A DNA stretch of 64,000 nt from NCBI GenBank assembly GCA_964526475.1, contig CAZGKF010000009.1, positions 1 through 64,000 of the forward strand, written 5' to 3'. The notes beneath the pieces are model-generated. The model did not search any database. It had not been told where the DNA came from and saw only the letters and a program-made list of their open reading frames with translations. The position numbers and the translations under genes were made by a program. The DNA is from CAYVTV01 sp964526475. Its GTDB lineage: Bacteria; Bacteroidota; Bacteroidia; Bacteroidales; GCA-2748055. Shown piece by piece: positions 57,682-64,000 of this stretch; position 1 is the stretch's first letter, and each line of letters starts with the position of its first letter.

Positions 57682-57775
57682 AGACGCAATGCATTGCTTC
57701 CCTGCTATTGTAAAAAAAATCCTCAGCGATTAAATTTATTATTCCCCTAATAATTGTATTTTTACAATAGCAGGG
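57678..57775. repeat. REP-like unit, type A, right flank of the RAYT
   Basis: Head GTAGAGACGCAATGCATTGC followed by a perfect 16-bp hairpin: CCCTGCTATTGTAAAA (57700-57715) and TTTTACAATAGCAGGG (57760-57775) around a 44-nt loop. The loop is nearly identical to that of the left copy. The GTAG at its start provides the RAYT stop codon. Confidence 0.9.
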
Positions 57776-57806
57776 TAGTATGCAGCGCTTTGGCGCGCCA
57801 GCGAAG

Positions 57807-57870
57807 ATTACCTGCAAACCTTAGACCTTATAGATAACAATTCTGCACGATACTTAAGTTTGCAGGTAAT
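57807..57870. promoter_or_regulatory. 13-bp inverted repeat before the amidotransferase
   Basis: ATTACCTGCAAAC (57807-57819) and GTTTGCAGGTAAT (57858-57870) are exact reverse complements, 38 nt apart, and end 14 nt before the next start codon. It may be a regulatory hairpin, or the scar or end of a small mobile sequence. Confidence 0.6.
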
Positions 57871-57884
57871 GAACAAATTAAAAA

Positions 57885-58613
57885 ATGATGACAAAGCCAA
57901 TTCTGATTCTTAGAAACATACCCAGGGAAAATCCCGGACTCATAGAAATTTTATTGAAAGAATATTCTGTTAAATATCAAATAGTTGATTTTGACAATTC
58001 AACAGAAATTGTTATCGAAAATTACGGTGCATTAATTGTTCTGGGGGGACCTTATAGTGCAAATGATTTGTCTCCAAAAATGCAAAATGAATTATTATTA
58101 ATCAGAAATGCTTTACAGGCACATATCCCCTTTCTCGGAGTTTGCTTAGGATTACAGACCTTAGTCAAGGCAATGGGAGGCAATGTGGTAAAGTGCCAAA
58201 TCAATGAAATAGGATTCAGGGATCCTGCAAATAACTTCTTCAAAGTGATATTAACTTCCGAAGGCAGAAGAGATAAACTCTTTAATAACTTGTCTGATAA
58301 TCTTACTGTTTTTCAACTACACGGGGAGACAGTACAACTTACTCCACAAATGATTCTGTTAGCCACCGGAGATTTCTGTAAGAATCAAATTATAAAAATT
58401 GGTAAAAATGCATATGGTATTCAATCTCATTTTGAATTAACCAATGACCTCCTGGAATCATGGATTATCGAGGATACTGACCTCCAAAAACTTCAAGCTG
58501 AACAACTGCGATCTGATTTTGAAAAAATTAGAACAGAGTATCAAAACACCGGACGGCAAATATTTTATAACTTCCTTATTATTGCAGGATTAATAAATTC
58601 TACGAACGCCTGA
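57885..58613 (+). CDS. Class I glutamine amidotransferase-like protein
   Basis: A 242-residue stand-alone GATase1 protein, which hydrolyses glutamine or a gamma-glutamyl bond. The catalytic triad is visible: FLGVCLGLQTL (Cys87), and YGIQSHFELT (His182, Glu184); the oxyanion loop is LGGPYSAND. It resembles the GMP synthase (glutamine-hydrolysing)-like branch of unknown substrate. ATGs at 57885 and 57888 are both possible. An inverted repeat lies immediately upstream. A small hairpin TTTCCTGC/GCAGGAAA at 58653-58674 follows. Confidence 0.85.
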   Translation: MMTKPILILRNIPRENPGLIEILLKEYSVKYQIVDFDNSTEIVIENYGALIVLGGPYSANDLSPKMQNELLLIRNALQAHIPFLGVCLGLQTLVKAMGGNVVKCQINEIGFRDPANNFFKVILTSEGRRDKLFNNLSDNLTVFQLHGETVQLTPQMILLATGDFCKNQIIKIGKNAYGIQSHFELTNDLLESWIIEDTDLQKLQAEQLRSDFEKIRTEYQNTGRQIFYNFLIIAGLINSTNA

Positions 58614-58726
58614 CACAGACGATATAATTGATAAGCACGACATGGTTTTTGTTTTCCTGCTGGCAGGCAGGAAACCAGGATTATTCGTCGCTTCGCTCCT
58701 CATGATCCTGGTAAGGGGGGTAATTC

Positions 58727-58932
58727 AAAGAAAAAGCCTTCATTCGCATCGCTATCGCTCGCTCATTACGGGCTTTATCTTCCATCCGCTTATGAAAGCG
58801 AGTGTAAAGTGAAATCAGGATTTAATTATTAATCTGAAACTTATTAAGTGCGAGTCAGCGCTTTCAACGCGTCTGTAAGAATAAAGCCCTCCCGCTAATG
58901 CGGGAAGGCTTTTTCTTTTGTCGGGGTGGCAG
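58727..58932. repeat. 206-bp direct repeat, copy 1
   Basis: Identical to 58968-59173, offset 241 bp. It ends in TCGGGGTGGCAG, which in copy 2 is the 3' end of the tRNA-Pro gene (read on the minus strand); in copy 1 the tRNA breaks off there. It includes a terminator hairpin at 58883-58912. Confidence 0.95.
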
Positions 58933-58967
58933 ATTAGCTTTGCTGATCCTGTATTGGGGGTGAACTA

Positions 58968-59173
58968 AAAGAAAAAGCCTTCATTCGCATCGCTATCGCT
59001 CGCTCATTACGGGCTTTATCTTCCATCCGCTTATGAAAGCGAGTGTAAAGTGAAATCAGGATTTAATTATTAATCTGAAACTTATTAAGTGCGAGTCAGC
59101 GCTTTCAACGCGTCTGTAAGAATAAAGCCCTCCCGCTAATGCGGGAAGGCTTTTTCTTTTGTCGGGGTGGCAG
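58968..59173. repeat. 206-bp direct repeat, copy 2 (carries the tRNA 3' end)
   Basis: Perfect match to copy 1 over its whole length, and includes the last 12 nt of the tRNA-Pro gene. Perfect identity implies a recent event or ongoing conversion. Confidence 0.95.
59124..59153 (-). terminator. Terminator of tRNA-Pro
   Basis: On the minus strand, AAAGCC(T)TCCCGC, loop ATTA, GCGGGA(G)GGCTTT, followed by ATTCTT, 8 nt after the tRNA 3' end. The stem is symmetrical with a T-tract on the plus side, so it may act in both directions. An exact copy lies at 58883-58912. Confidence 0.75.
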
Positions 59174-59236
59174 GATTCGAACCTGCGACCCCCTGCTCCC
59201 AAAGCAGGTGCGCTAACCGGACTGCGCTACACCCCG
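59162..59236 (-). tRNA. tRNA-Pro(TGG)
   Basis: Read on the minus strand: acceptor CGGGGTG pairs with CACCCCG, D-arm GCGCAGTCCGGTTAGCGC, anticodon arm CCTGC-TTTGGGA-GCAGG with anticodon TGG, T-arm GCAGGTTCGAATCCTGC, discriminator A. 75 nt, no encoded CCA. All stems are fully paired, so it should be functional. Confidence 0.95.
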
Positions 59237-59250
59237 AAAATATGACTATT

Positions 59251-59332
59251 AAAAGAACCTGCGACTCTCCCGACGCCCTAGTCGGGATGCACTATCGAAA
59301 CCCGACTCATCGTCGGGACTACACCCCGAAAA
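59251..59332 (-). pseudogene. Decayed copy of tRNA-Pro
   Basis: Begins with AACCTGCGAC, identical to the T-arm side of the real tRNA, and ends GACTACACCCCGAAAA, matching its 5' end and flank. Between them the anticodon region is replaced by two small CCCGAC/GTCGGG hairpins. The tRNA stems no longer form. Confidence 0.6.
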
Positions 59333-59397
59333 ATTTTTATCAATACATTTAATATGCTGTGATCAGCAAACTCAGCATGTTTGTCAGGCTGTAAATT

Positions 59398-59415
59398 GGA
59401 CTACACCCCTGAAAA
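59398..59415 (-). pseudogene. Scrap of tRNA-Pro 5' end
   Basis: GGACTACACCCCTGAAAA, nearly identical to the sequence at 59316-59332 and to the real tRNA 5' end plus flank (59219-59240). Confidence 0.45.
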
Positions 59416-59625
59416 ACAAGTTTGCAAATATAGGAAAGACTATTGTAATATCCCAATGATAATTTTTTTTCCGCAGATTTTGCAGGAAAGTTGGCAGCAG
59501 GTTTTATCGTAATGTATAAATATTCCCCGCCGTTGGGAGATCGCGTTGAAAAAATGTAAGGAATGATTGTGCGAACCTGAAGCTTTTTGGCCGGAGTACG
59601 GAGGGAAGATTTGTTAGATTCGCTA

Positions 59626-59660
59626 ACTCCCCCCTCCTTTTTTCAAGGTAGGGGGGGAGT
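59626..59660. repeat. GC-rich hairpin, type C
   Basis: ACTCCCCCCT (59626-59635) pairs with AGGGGGGAGT at the end of the element (59660 side), loop CC-TTTTTT-CAAGGT. It resembles dispersed hairpins found between genes in many Bacteroidota; no second copy is seen here. Confidence 0.5.
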
Positions 59661-59690
59661 CCATTTCAACCAACAAAGCTTATATCAGGC

Positions 59691-59725
59691 GGACATCCAA
59701 GGATTTGAACCTTAAGAAAATGTCC
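59691..59725 (-). other. tRNA-like acceptor plus T-arm, 35 nt
   Basis: On the minus strand: GGACATT, TTCT, TAAGG-TTCAAAT-CCTTG, GATGTCC. The outer 7-bp stem (one T-G pair) and the 5-bp T-stem with canonical TTCAAAT loop are exactly the top half of a tRNA, but D-arm and anticodon arm are absent. It begins on the last base of the upstream gene's TAG stop. It may be a deletion remnant of a tRNA, or the 3' hairpin of that gene. Confidence 0.5.
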
Positions 59726-60597
59726 TATTTCACATAATCAGCATTCGTCAGAAATTCAAAGCTTTTCCGAACACTTTCAATGGGTTCGAAGTTATACTTC
59801 TCCACTTCAACAATATAATATTTCATGCCTGATAATTCTGCATTTTCAAAGATAGGCCTGAAGTCTATCTTTCCGCTGGCCCCGACTTCCATTTCATCTT
59901 TAATATGCCATAATTCAAAACGTCCGGGATATTTTTCAAAATATTCAACAGGATCCTGACCACCCTTAATAATCCAATAGATATCGAGCTGAAACATTAC
60001 CTTTTCCGGATCGGTATTTTCAACGAGAATATCATATATTACCTGCCCTTCTACCTCGGCAAATTCTTTGGCATGGTTATGAAAACCAAAACGAATGCCT
60101 GCTGCATTACATTTTTCACCAACAGCATTAAAATATTCAGCTGTCTTTTTTACAGATACTATACTATCAAAGCTGTTTTTACCAAGGGAAGGCTGAACAA
60201 TATATTGCACACCGGCAGCTTTATGGGCGGCAATACAGGTGTCCCACCATGCCATTGTGGTATCCCATTCAGCCTCATCCTGAGGCAGGGGTCGGCCGGT
60301 ATGGGAGGCAAGGAATTTCATACCATGACTTTCTACAAGATCCTTGAAATCAACCGGATCCATCCCATAGAAATTGCCATCACTGTATCCGGCAGCTTCT
60401 ACAAAATCGTAACCTATCTCTCCAACTCTGGCAACAGTACTTTCCACATCTTCCTTCATGTCGGCCCGAAGGGAATATAACTGAAGTCCGATATATTTTT
60501 CTGCTTTTTCCGGTTTGCAGGAGCTTATCCCACCAGAAAGGAGAATAGAGAAGATAACTAAAGGTACTAATTTGGAATAAGAAAATAAAAATTTCAT
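59725..60597 (-). CDS. Lipoprotein sugar phosphate isomerase/epimerase-like TIM barrel
   Basis: A 290-residue lipoprotein (lipobox GGISSC) with an AP-endonuclease-2/xylose-isomerase-like TIM barrel: IGLQLYSLRADMKEDVESTV, GIRFGFHNHAKEFAEVEGQV, VMFQLDIYWIIKGGQDPVEY and LWHIKDEMEVGASGKIDF. The metal-ligand positions (Glu in VEAAGY, Asp in QLDIYW, His in HIKD, Glu in IVEVEKY) are present. It belongs to the secreted group common in Bacteroidota and Planctomycetes. Substrate unknown. Monocistronic. Confidence 0.85.
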   Translation of the reverse strand: MKFLFSYSKLVPLVIFSILLSGGISSCKPEKAEKYIGLQLYSLRADMKEDVESTVARVGEIGYDFVEAAGYSDGNFYGMDPVDFKDLVESHGMKFLASHTGRPLPQDEAEWDTTMAWWDTCIAAHKAAGVQYIVQPSLGKNSFDSIVSVKKTAEYFNAVGEKCNAAGIRFGFHNHAKEFAEVEGQVIYDILVENTDPEKVMFQLDIYWIIKGGQDPVEYFEKYPGRFELWHIKDEMEVGASGKIDFRPIFENAELSGMKYYIVEVEKYNFEPIESVRKSFEFLTNADYVK

Positions 60598-60727
60598 AGA
60601 TAATTGAAATTAAGTTAAATAATAAAAATTTTATGTGTTAAGAAAAACACTGAATATTTATCTTTATTCGGGAAGAAATAAAACATTCATCTCTTTCCCT
60701 CATGAACATTTTGTTTCAATCATGGAT

Positions 60728-61714
60728 TTATTTCCCTTCGGGTTTTGGTCTTCCTCCGGGTTTCGCCAGACTGTCCCGCATCTGGGTATCAGCTTCAATG
60801 TTTTTCATCCGGTAATAATCCATAATTCCAAGATTACCACTGCGGAATGCTTCAGCCATTGCCATTGGTATCTGAACTTCAGCTTCAATTACCTTGGCTC
60901 TTGCTTCCTGTGCCTTTGCTTTCATCTCCTGTTCGAGAGCAACAGCCATGGCACGTCTTTCTTCTGCTTTTGCCTGTGCAATATTTTTGTCGGCATTGGC
61001 CTGATCCATTTGAAGAACAGCTCCAATATTTTTCCCTATGTCGATGTCAGCGATATCTATGGATAAAATTTCAAAAGCAGTACCGGCATCTAGTCCTTTC
61101 TCAAGAACTACGCGGGAGATGAAATCCGGGTTCTCAAGAACCTTTTTATGACTGTCGGCAGAACCAATTGAAGAAACTATACCTTCTCCTACCCTGGCAA
61201 GAACAGTATCCTCACCGGCACCACCAACTAATTGCTTGATGTTGGCCCTTACGGTAACTCTTGCTTTGGCTATAAGCTGTATCCCGTCTTTTGCAACAGC
61301 AGTAACAGGAGGAGTATTAATGACTTTTGGATTAACTGACATCTGCACAGCTTCAAAAACATCCCTTCCGGCGAGATCAATAGCTGTAGCCATTTTAAAA
61401 GTAAGATCAATATTTGCCTTATTGGCAGAAACAAGGGCATGAACAACTCTTTCAATATGCCCTCCGGCAAGAAAATGTGCTTCAAGATCATTCCGGAGAA
61501 GTTCTATACCGGCTTTTGTTCCTTCAATCATGGCTCTTACAATAATCCCGGGAGGGACTTTTCTCCATCTCATAAAAATAAGCTGAAGGAGGCTTATTCT
61601 TACCCCTGAAACCAGAGCCTGGAACCAGAGTCCGATTGGAATGAAGTAGAAAAGAATCCAGAGACCAATAATGGCAACAATGCCAATGATAATCCATGAT
61701 AAATTAGGGTCCAT
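60728..61714 (-). CDS. floA: Flotillin-like protein FloA
   Basis: A 328-residue FloA (UPF0365) protein that forms membrane microdomain scaffolds. An N-terminal hydrophobic segment (IIIGIVAIIGLWILFYFIPI) is followed by the SPFH-like domain (LQLIFMRWRKVPPGIIVRAM, VNPKVINTPPVTAVAKDGIQ, LIAKARVTVRANIKQLVGGA) and an Ala/Glu-rich coiled coil (QAKAEERRAMAVALEQEMKA). The C-terminal PGGRPKPEGK tail is flexible. It lies 6 nt after an NfeD gene, the usual partner of flotillins. Confidence 0.95.
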   Translation of the reverse strand: MDPNLSWIIIGIVAIIGLWILFYFIPIGLWFQALVSGVRISLLQLIFMRWRKVPPGIIVRAMIEGTKAGIELLRNDLEAHFLAGGHIERVVHALVSANKANIDLTFKMATAIDLAGRDVFEAVQMSVNPKVINTPPVTAVAKDGIQLIAKARVTVRANIKQLVGGAGEDTVLARVGEGIVSSIGSADSHKKVLENPDFISRVVLEKGLDAGTAFEILSIDIADIDIGKNIGAVLQMDQANADKNIAQAKAEERRAMAVALEQEMKAKAQEARAKVIEAEVQIPMAMAEAFRSGNLGIMDYYRMKNIEADTQMRDSLAKPGGRPKPEGK

Positions 61715-61720
61715 AATACT

Positions 61721-62185
61721 TTATTTTAAAGGTTTAACAATTAATTGTGAACCGGAAATTTTAACAACCTCAATTTCTGTATGAGGGTCAACAAAACCGG
61801 CTATAGATTTGGCTTCCATTGTAATATTGTTAACTTTCACTTTTCCAACCGGGGCCAGGCGGGTAACCGATTTCCCTTTATCTCCCGGATTTATGGAGCC
61901 TTCAGCAGGCCCTTCGTTTACTATACTGTCAATATTAGTGTTCAACATCACTCTTTTCCAGGTCCGTGACCTGAGAGAGACAGCAAGAATCAGGACAGAG
62001 GCTACCAGCGAAGCCCCAAGGGTGATCAATCCCATTTCAGTACCATGTTCTGTAAATGCCAGATAAACTCCCGCAGTTATTAAGATCAAACCCCCTATCC
62101 CGGCTACTGTTATACCGGGTATCAATAAAAATTCTATCAGAAATAATAAAATTCCCAGAAGAATTAAAAGAAATACACCAATCAT
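61721..62185 (-). CDS. NfeD-family protein
   Basis: A 154-residue short NfeD: three membrane segments (residues 1-75: LILLGILLFLIEFLLIPGIT, LITAGVYLAFTE, LVASVLILAVSL) and a C-terminal OB-fold (DKGKSVTRLAPVGKVKVNNI, SIAGFVDPHTEIEVVKISGS). The protease domain of long NfeD proteins is missing, as in FloA partners. It sits between clpS and floA with gaps of 9 and 6 nt and is probably cotranscribed. Confidence 0.92.
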   Translation of the reverse strand: MIGVFLLILLGILLFLIEFLLIPGITVAGIGGLILITAGVYLAFTEHGTEMGLITLGASLVASVLILAVSLRSRTWKRVMLNTNIDSIVNEGPAEGSINPGDKGKSVTRLAPVGKVKVNNITMEAKSIAGFVDPHTEIEVVKISGSQLIVKPLK

Positions 62186-62194
62186 AATTGTCCT

Positions 62195-62476
62195 TTATTC
62201 AATCATAGATACTAACCCTCTGGAGACAAGACCTGATTGCATATCTTTCAGTTCTTCGTAATCCCCTCTCTTTACCTCACATCTTCCCTTATAATGAGCA
62301 AGCATGGCGCATTGTTCAGCCTGAATCCCTGAATGATTGCAAATTTCAACAAGGCTTTTAATAACGAAATCAAAAGAATTGATTTCATCATTAAACAATA
62401 TGAGGAGATGCATCCCCTTAATGCCATTAGTTCGGCTATCCCTGATAAAAGGTTTATCCTGAGATTTTCCGGTCAT
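62195..62476 (-). CDS. clpS: ClpS-like adaptor protein
   Basis: Start at Met 62476 (MTGKSQDKPF...), 93 residues; the open frame extends 54 nt further upstream, probably without use. The core HLLILFNDEINSFDFVIKSL, EQCAMLAHYKGRCEVKRGDY matches ClpS, which binds N-degrons and feeds ClpAP or ClpCP; the ND in LFND and the H-x-x-G-R-C motif are typical. It lies 9 nt before NfeD, which ties protease adaptor and membrane scaffold in one transcript. clpA/clpC is not in the window. Confidence 0.85.
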   Translation of the reverse strand: MTGKSQDKPFIRDSRTNGIKGMHLLILFNDEINSFDFVIKSLVEICNHSGIQAEQCAMLAHYKGRCEVKRGDYEELKDMQSGLVSRGLVSMIE

Positions 62477-62568
62477 AAATAATTGAGTTAATGTTGTCTC
62501 AAATGTAGGAAAATAAATCAGAAATGTCAATTTATTATTGGTAAGAGATTATTCCGGAGGAAAAAAAT

Positions 62569-64000
62569 TTAATAATCCCTTTTTTCAAGCTCAACAACTT
62601 TTGCAGGAGGCATTTTCTGCCCATTATACCATGCTACAATAAAAGCATCTTTGAATCCCTGTTTCTTTATGCTTTCCAATGCTTTAAGGGCATCATCATA
62701 TGTTGAAAATTTTCCTGCATAAAATCGCCTGAGATTCCTGTCATGTATTGTTTCTCCGGTAATGGGAGATATGCCTCCGAAAGCATCATAACTGACTTTC
62801 TGACTAAAAACGCCAAGCTGGATTTTATATAAAGCTCCTTCAGGGAGAGGAAGATCTAAAGGGAAGGGATTATTTACAGAATAAGGTGACTTTTCTGAAA
62901 TTACGAAACGATTGAAAGGCTGGTGTTTATCTTCCTGTTTTTTAGCTTCATGAACAGGTTTTACCGGTATTATTTCCTTTTCATTAATAAGGGATTGCTC
63001 ACTTATCTCAGACTTTTCTAATTCCTTTTTGTTTGTTTCCTCAGTGAAATGATACACTGTTATGTCATTTATAAGCTTTTCAGCTTTTATCGTGGCAGGT
63101 ATTTGCTTTTCCTTTTGAATATCTCCCTCCATTTCTTTCATACTTACGTAGTATTCATCAGCCCTGGATTGATATTCACGTGAATTTCTCTCCCATTCAA
63201 GAATTTCTTTCTGTAATGCCCACCTTTCATTCGGGTCACTCTGATCTTTTGTTTTTATTCTTGCTTCCCTCGCCAGTTTAGAAAGCGAGTCAGCTTTAAA
63301 CTGAAAAACCAGAGCTTTCTTCAGATTGTCACTGTAGGAATCAGGTAAAGAGGAAGATAAATCCTTTTGTTGTTTTTGGTCTGCACTTTTTTCAGCGCTT
63401 TCATTTATCCCATTCTCTTCTGGAATAAATGAAACTTCCCTAATATCAACAATTCTTGGAATGGATTCTATACCACCAAAATTTCCGATCCGTTTAAGTT
63501 CATTCAGATCTGCATTTGCAAGGCTTTTTCTTGGTTCCTGGATGTTTAATCTGTAAACTGTCAGCATATCATTTATCCCCTGACGGTCGGTTACCAATAA
63601 CACTGAACCAAGATCCGACCGGGGAATAAAAAGAAAATCATCATAAGGTGAATTAATCGGAAACCCAAGATTCACAGGCTCAGACCATGAACTACGAATT
63701 TCATCGTAGTGCGATTTGAATATATCAAAGCCCCCCATATTTTTGTGTCCTTTGGATGCAAAATAAAGGTCCTTACCAATCGGGTCGAAATAGGGAAGCA
63801 CTTCATCATAAGGTGTATTCAGAGAAGATAGAGGTTCAATGTCACCCCACTTCTTACCGTTAATAAATTTAGCGCGAAAAAGATCTGAACCCGTTTTTCC
63901 CCCTTTTGACTGGGCTGCAAAATACACATAATCAGTTTTATCAATAACTCTTGGCAGAAACATGAAATTTGTAAGCTCCCCGTCCTGCTCTCCGGAGTTT
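62569..64000 (-). CDS. PD40-repeat protein with SPOR domain, 5' end beyond the window
   Basis: The frame is open to the right edge (still coding at 64000: it reads NSGEQDGELTNF before the Met at 63963). PD40/WD40-like beta-propeller repeats are visible: DYVYFAAQSKGGKTGSDLFR, KDLYFASKGHKNMGGFDIFK, and LGSVLLVTDRQGINDMLTVY. A long charged helical linker follows (residues 200-330), then a C-terminal SPOR domain (LPEGALYKIQLGVFSQK, GKFSTYDDALKALESIKKQG) that binds peptidoglycan. It resembles OmpA-associated PD40 envelope proteins linked to T9SS cell-envelope genes. The N-terminus is not visible here. Confidence 0.8.
   Translation of the reverse strand, partial: NSGEQDGELTNFMFLPRVIDKTDYVYFAAQSKGGKTGSDLFRAKFINGKKWGDIEPLSSLNTPYDEVLPYFDPIGKDLYFASKGHKNMGGFDIFKSHYDEIRSSWSEPVNLGFPINSPYDDFLFIPRSDLGSVLLVTDRQGINDMLTVYRLNIQEPRKSLANADLNELKRIGNFGGIESIPRIVDIREVSFIPEENGINESAEKSADQKQQKDLSSSLPDSYSDNLKKALVFQFKADSLSKLAREARIKTKDQSDPNERWALQKEILEWERNSREYQSRADEYYVSMKEMEGDIQKEKQIPATIKAEKLINDITVYHFTEETNKKELEKSEISEQSLINEKEIIPVKPVHEAKKQEDKHQPFNRFVISEKSPYSVNNPFPLDLPLPEGALYKIQLGVFSQKVSYDAFGGISPITGETIHDRNLRRFYAGKFSTYDDALKALESIKKQGFKDAFIVAWYNGQKMPPAKVVELEKRDY

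Larger units (their letters stand above)
58614..59161. other. Spacer of 548 bp formed largely by a tandem duplication
   Basis: No protein gene. It contains a perfect 206-bp repeat in two copies, each with a terminator hairpin. Partial similarity extends left of each copy (GATCCTG...GGGGGT). Confidence 0.7.
59237..59724. other. Spacer of 488 bp with tRNA scraps and a hairpin
   Basis: Contains two remnants of the tRNA-Pro 5' end, a REP-like hairpin (59626-59660) and a tRNA-like acceptor/T-arm, listed separately. No protein gene is visible. Confidence 0.6.

Noticed and set aside
57885..58613. GMP synthase (guaA) assignment for the GATase
   Set aside because: Only the amidotransferase domain is present; the ATP-pyrophosphatase and dimerisation domains of GuaA are missing.

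Overview
The window is a chromosomal segment of a Bacteroidota bacterium, probably class Bacteroidia. The clearest signs are a 2462-residue SprA homologue (the outer-membrane translocon of the type IX secretion system), the run maeB-ruvA-sprA-gcvH, LytS/LytTR two-component pairs, a carboxypeptidase-regulatory-domain TonB receptor, many short lipoproteins, and promoters of the Bacteroidota type (TTTG, about 19-20 nt, TAnnTTTG). Base composition is AT-rich and intergenic spacers are long. I cannot name the genus.

Layout. 0.1-6.2 kb: a lipoprotein glycoside hydrolase, RNase HII, a glycosyltransferase and a polysaccharide flippase. 6.4-19.4 kb (all minus): flavin reductase, GcvH, SprA, RuvA, malic enzyme and an AbgT-type transporter. 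19.5-28.8 kb (all minus): a NIPSNAP protein, then a tight five-gene envelope operon (small membrane protein, LolA-like protein, exported YidD, two TPR membrane proteins), an AsmA-like protein and two lipoproteins. 29.7-37.6 kb: AAA/DUF4143 ATPase, Gfo/Idh/MocA oxidoreductase, a LiaF-like / LytS / LytTR operon, and a DUF255 thioredoxin-fold protein.

38-47 kb is a decaying zone. It holds remnants of an alpha/beta hydrolase, a GNAT acetyltransferase without a start codon, an RsgA pseudogene joined to the tail of a LytTR regulator, and other fragments. Intact genes interleave with these: an AlkD-like glycosylase pair, a SatD/DUF3307 operon preceded by two matching inverted repeats, and a DUF898 protein. 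47.7-56.3 kb: an ABC-2 exporter, a DUF2264 protein abutting a NuoB-like scrap, a TonB receptor, a LytS/LytTR pair whose kinase begins inside a REP-like palindrome, and a DoxX protein.

56.4-59.7 kb is the most unusual part. A REP-associated tyrosine transposase (RAYT) lies between two direct copies of a REP-like hairpin. Its reading frame is interrupted in frame by a 12-nt coding minisatellite, a further copy of the REP palindrome and a 9-nt Gly-x-Thr repeat. A class I glutamine amidotransferase follows, then a tRNA-Pro(TGG) locus with a perfect 206-bp duplication that includes the tRNA 3' end, plus several tRNA scraps. 59.7-64 kb: a lipoprotein TIM-barrel protein, the FloA-NfeD-ClpS gene run, and the C-terminal part of a PD40/SPOR envelope protein that runs off the right edge.

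The best candidates for undescribed biology are the RAYT with its self-derived repeats, the exported-YidD envelope operon, and the SatD/DUF3307 unit with its tandem operator-like sites. All function calls come from reading motifs; no database search was possible.
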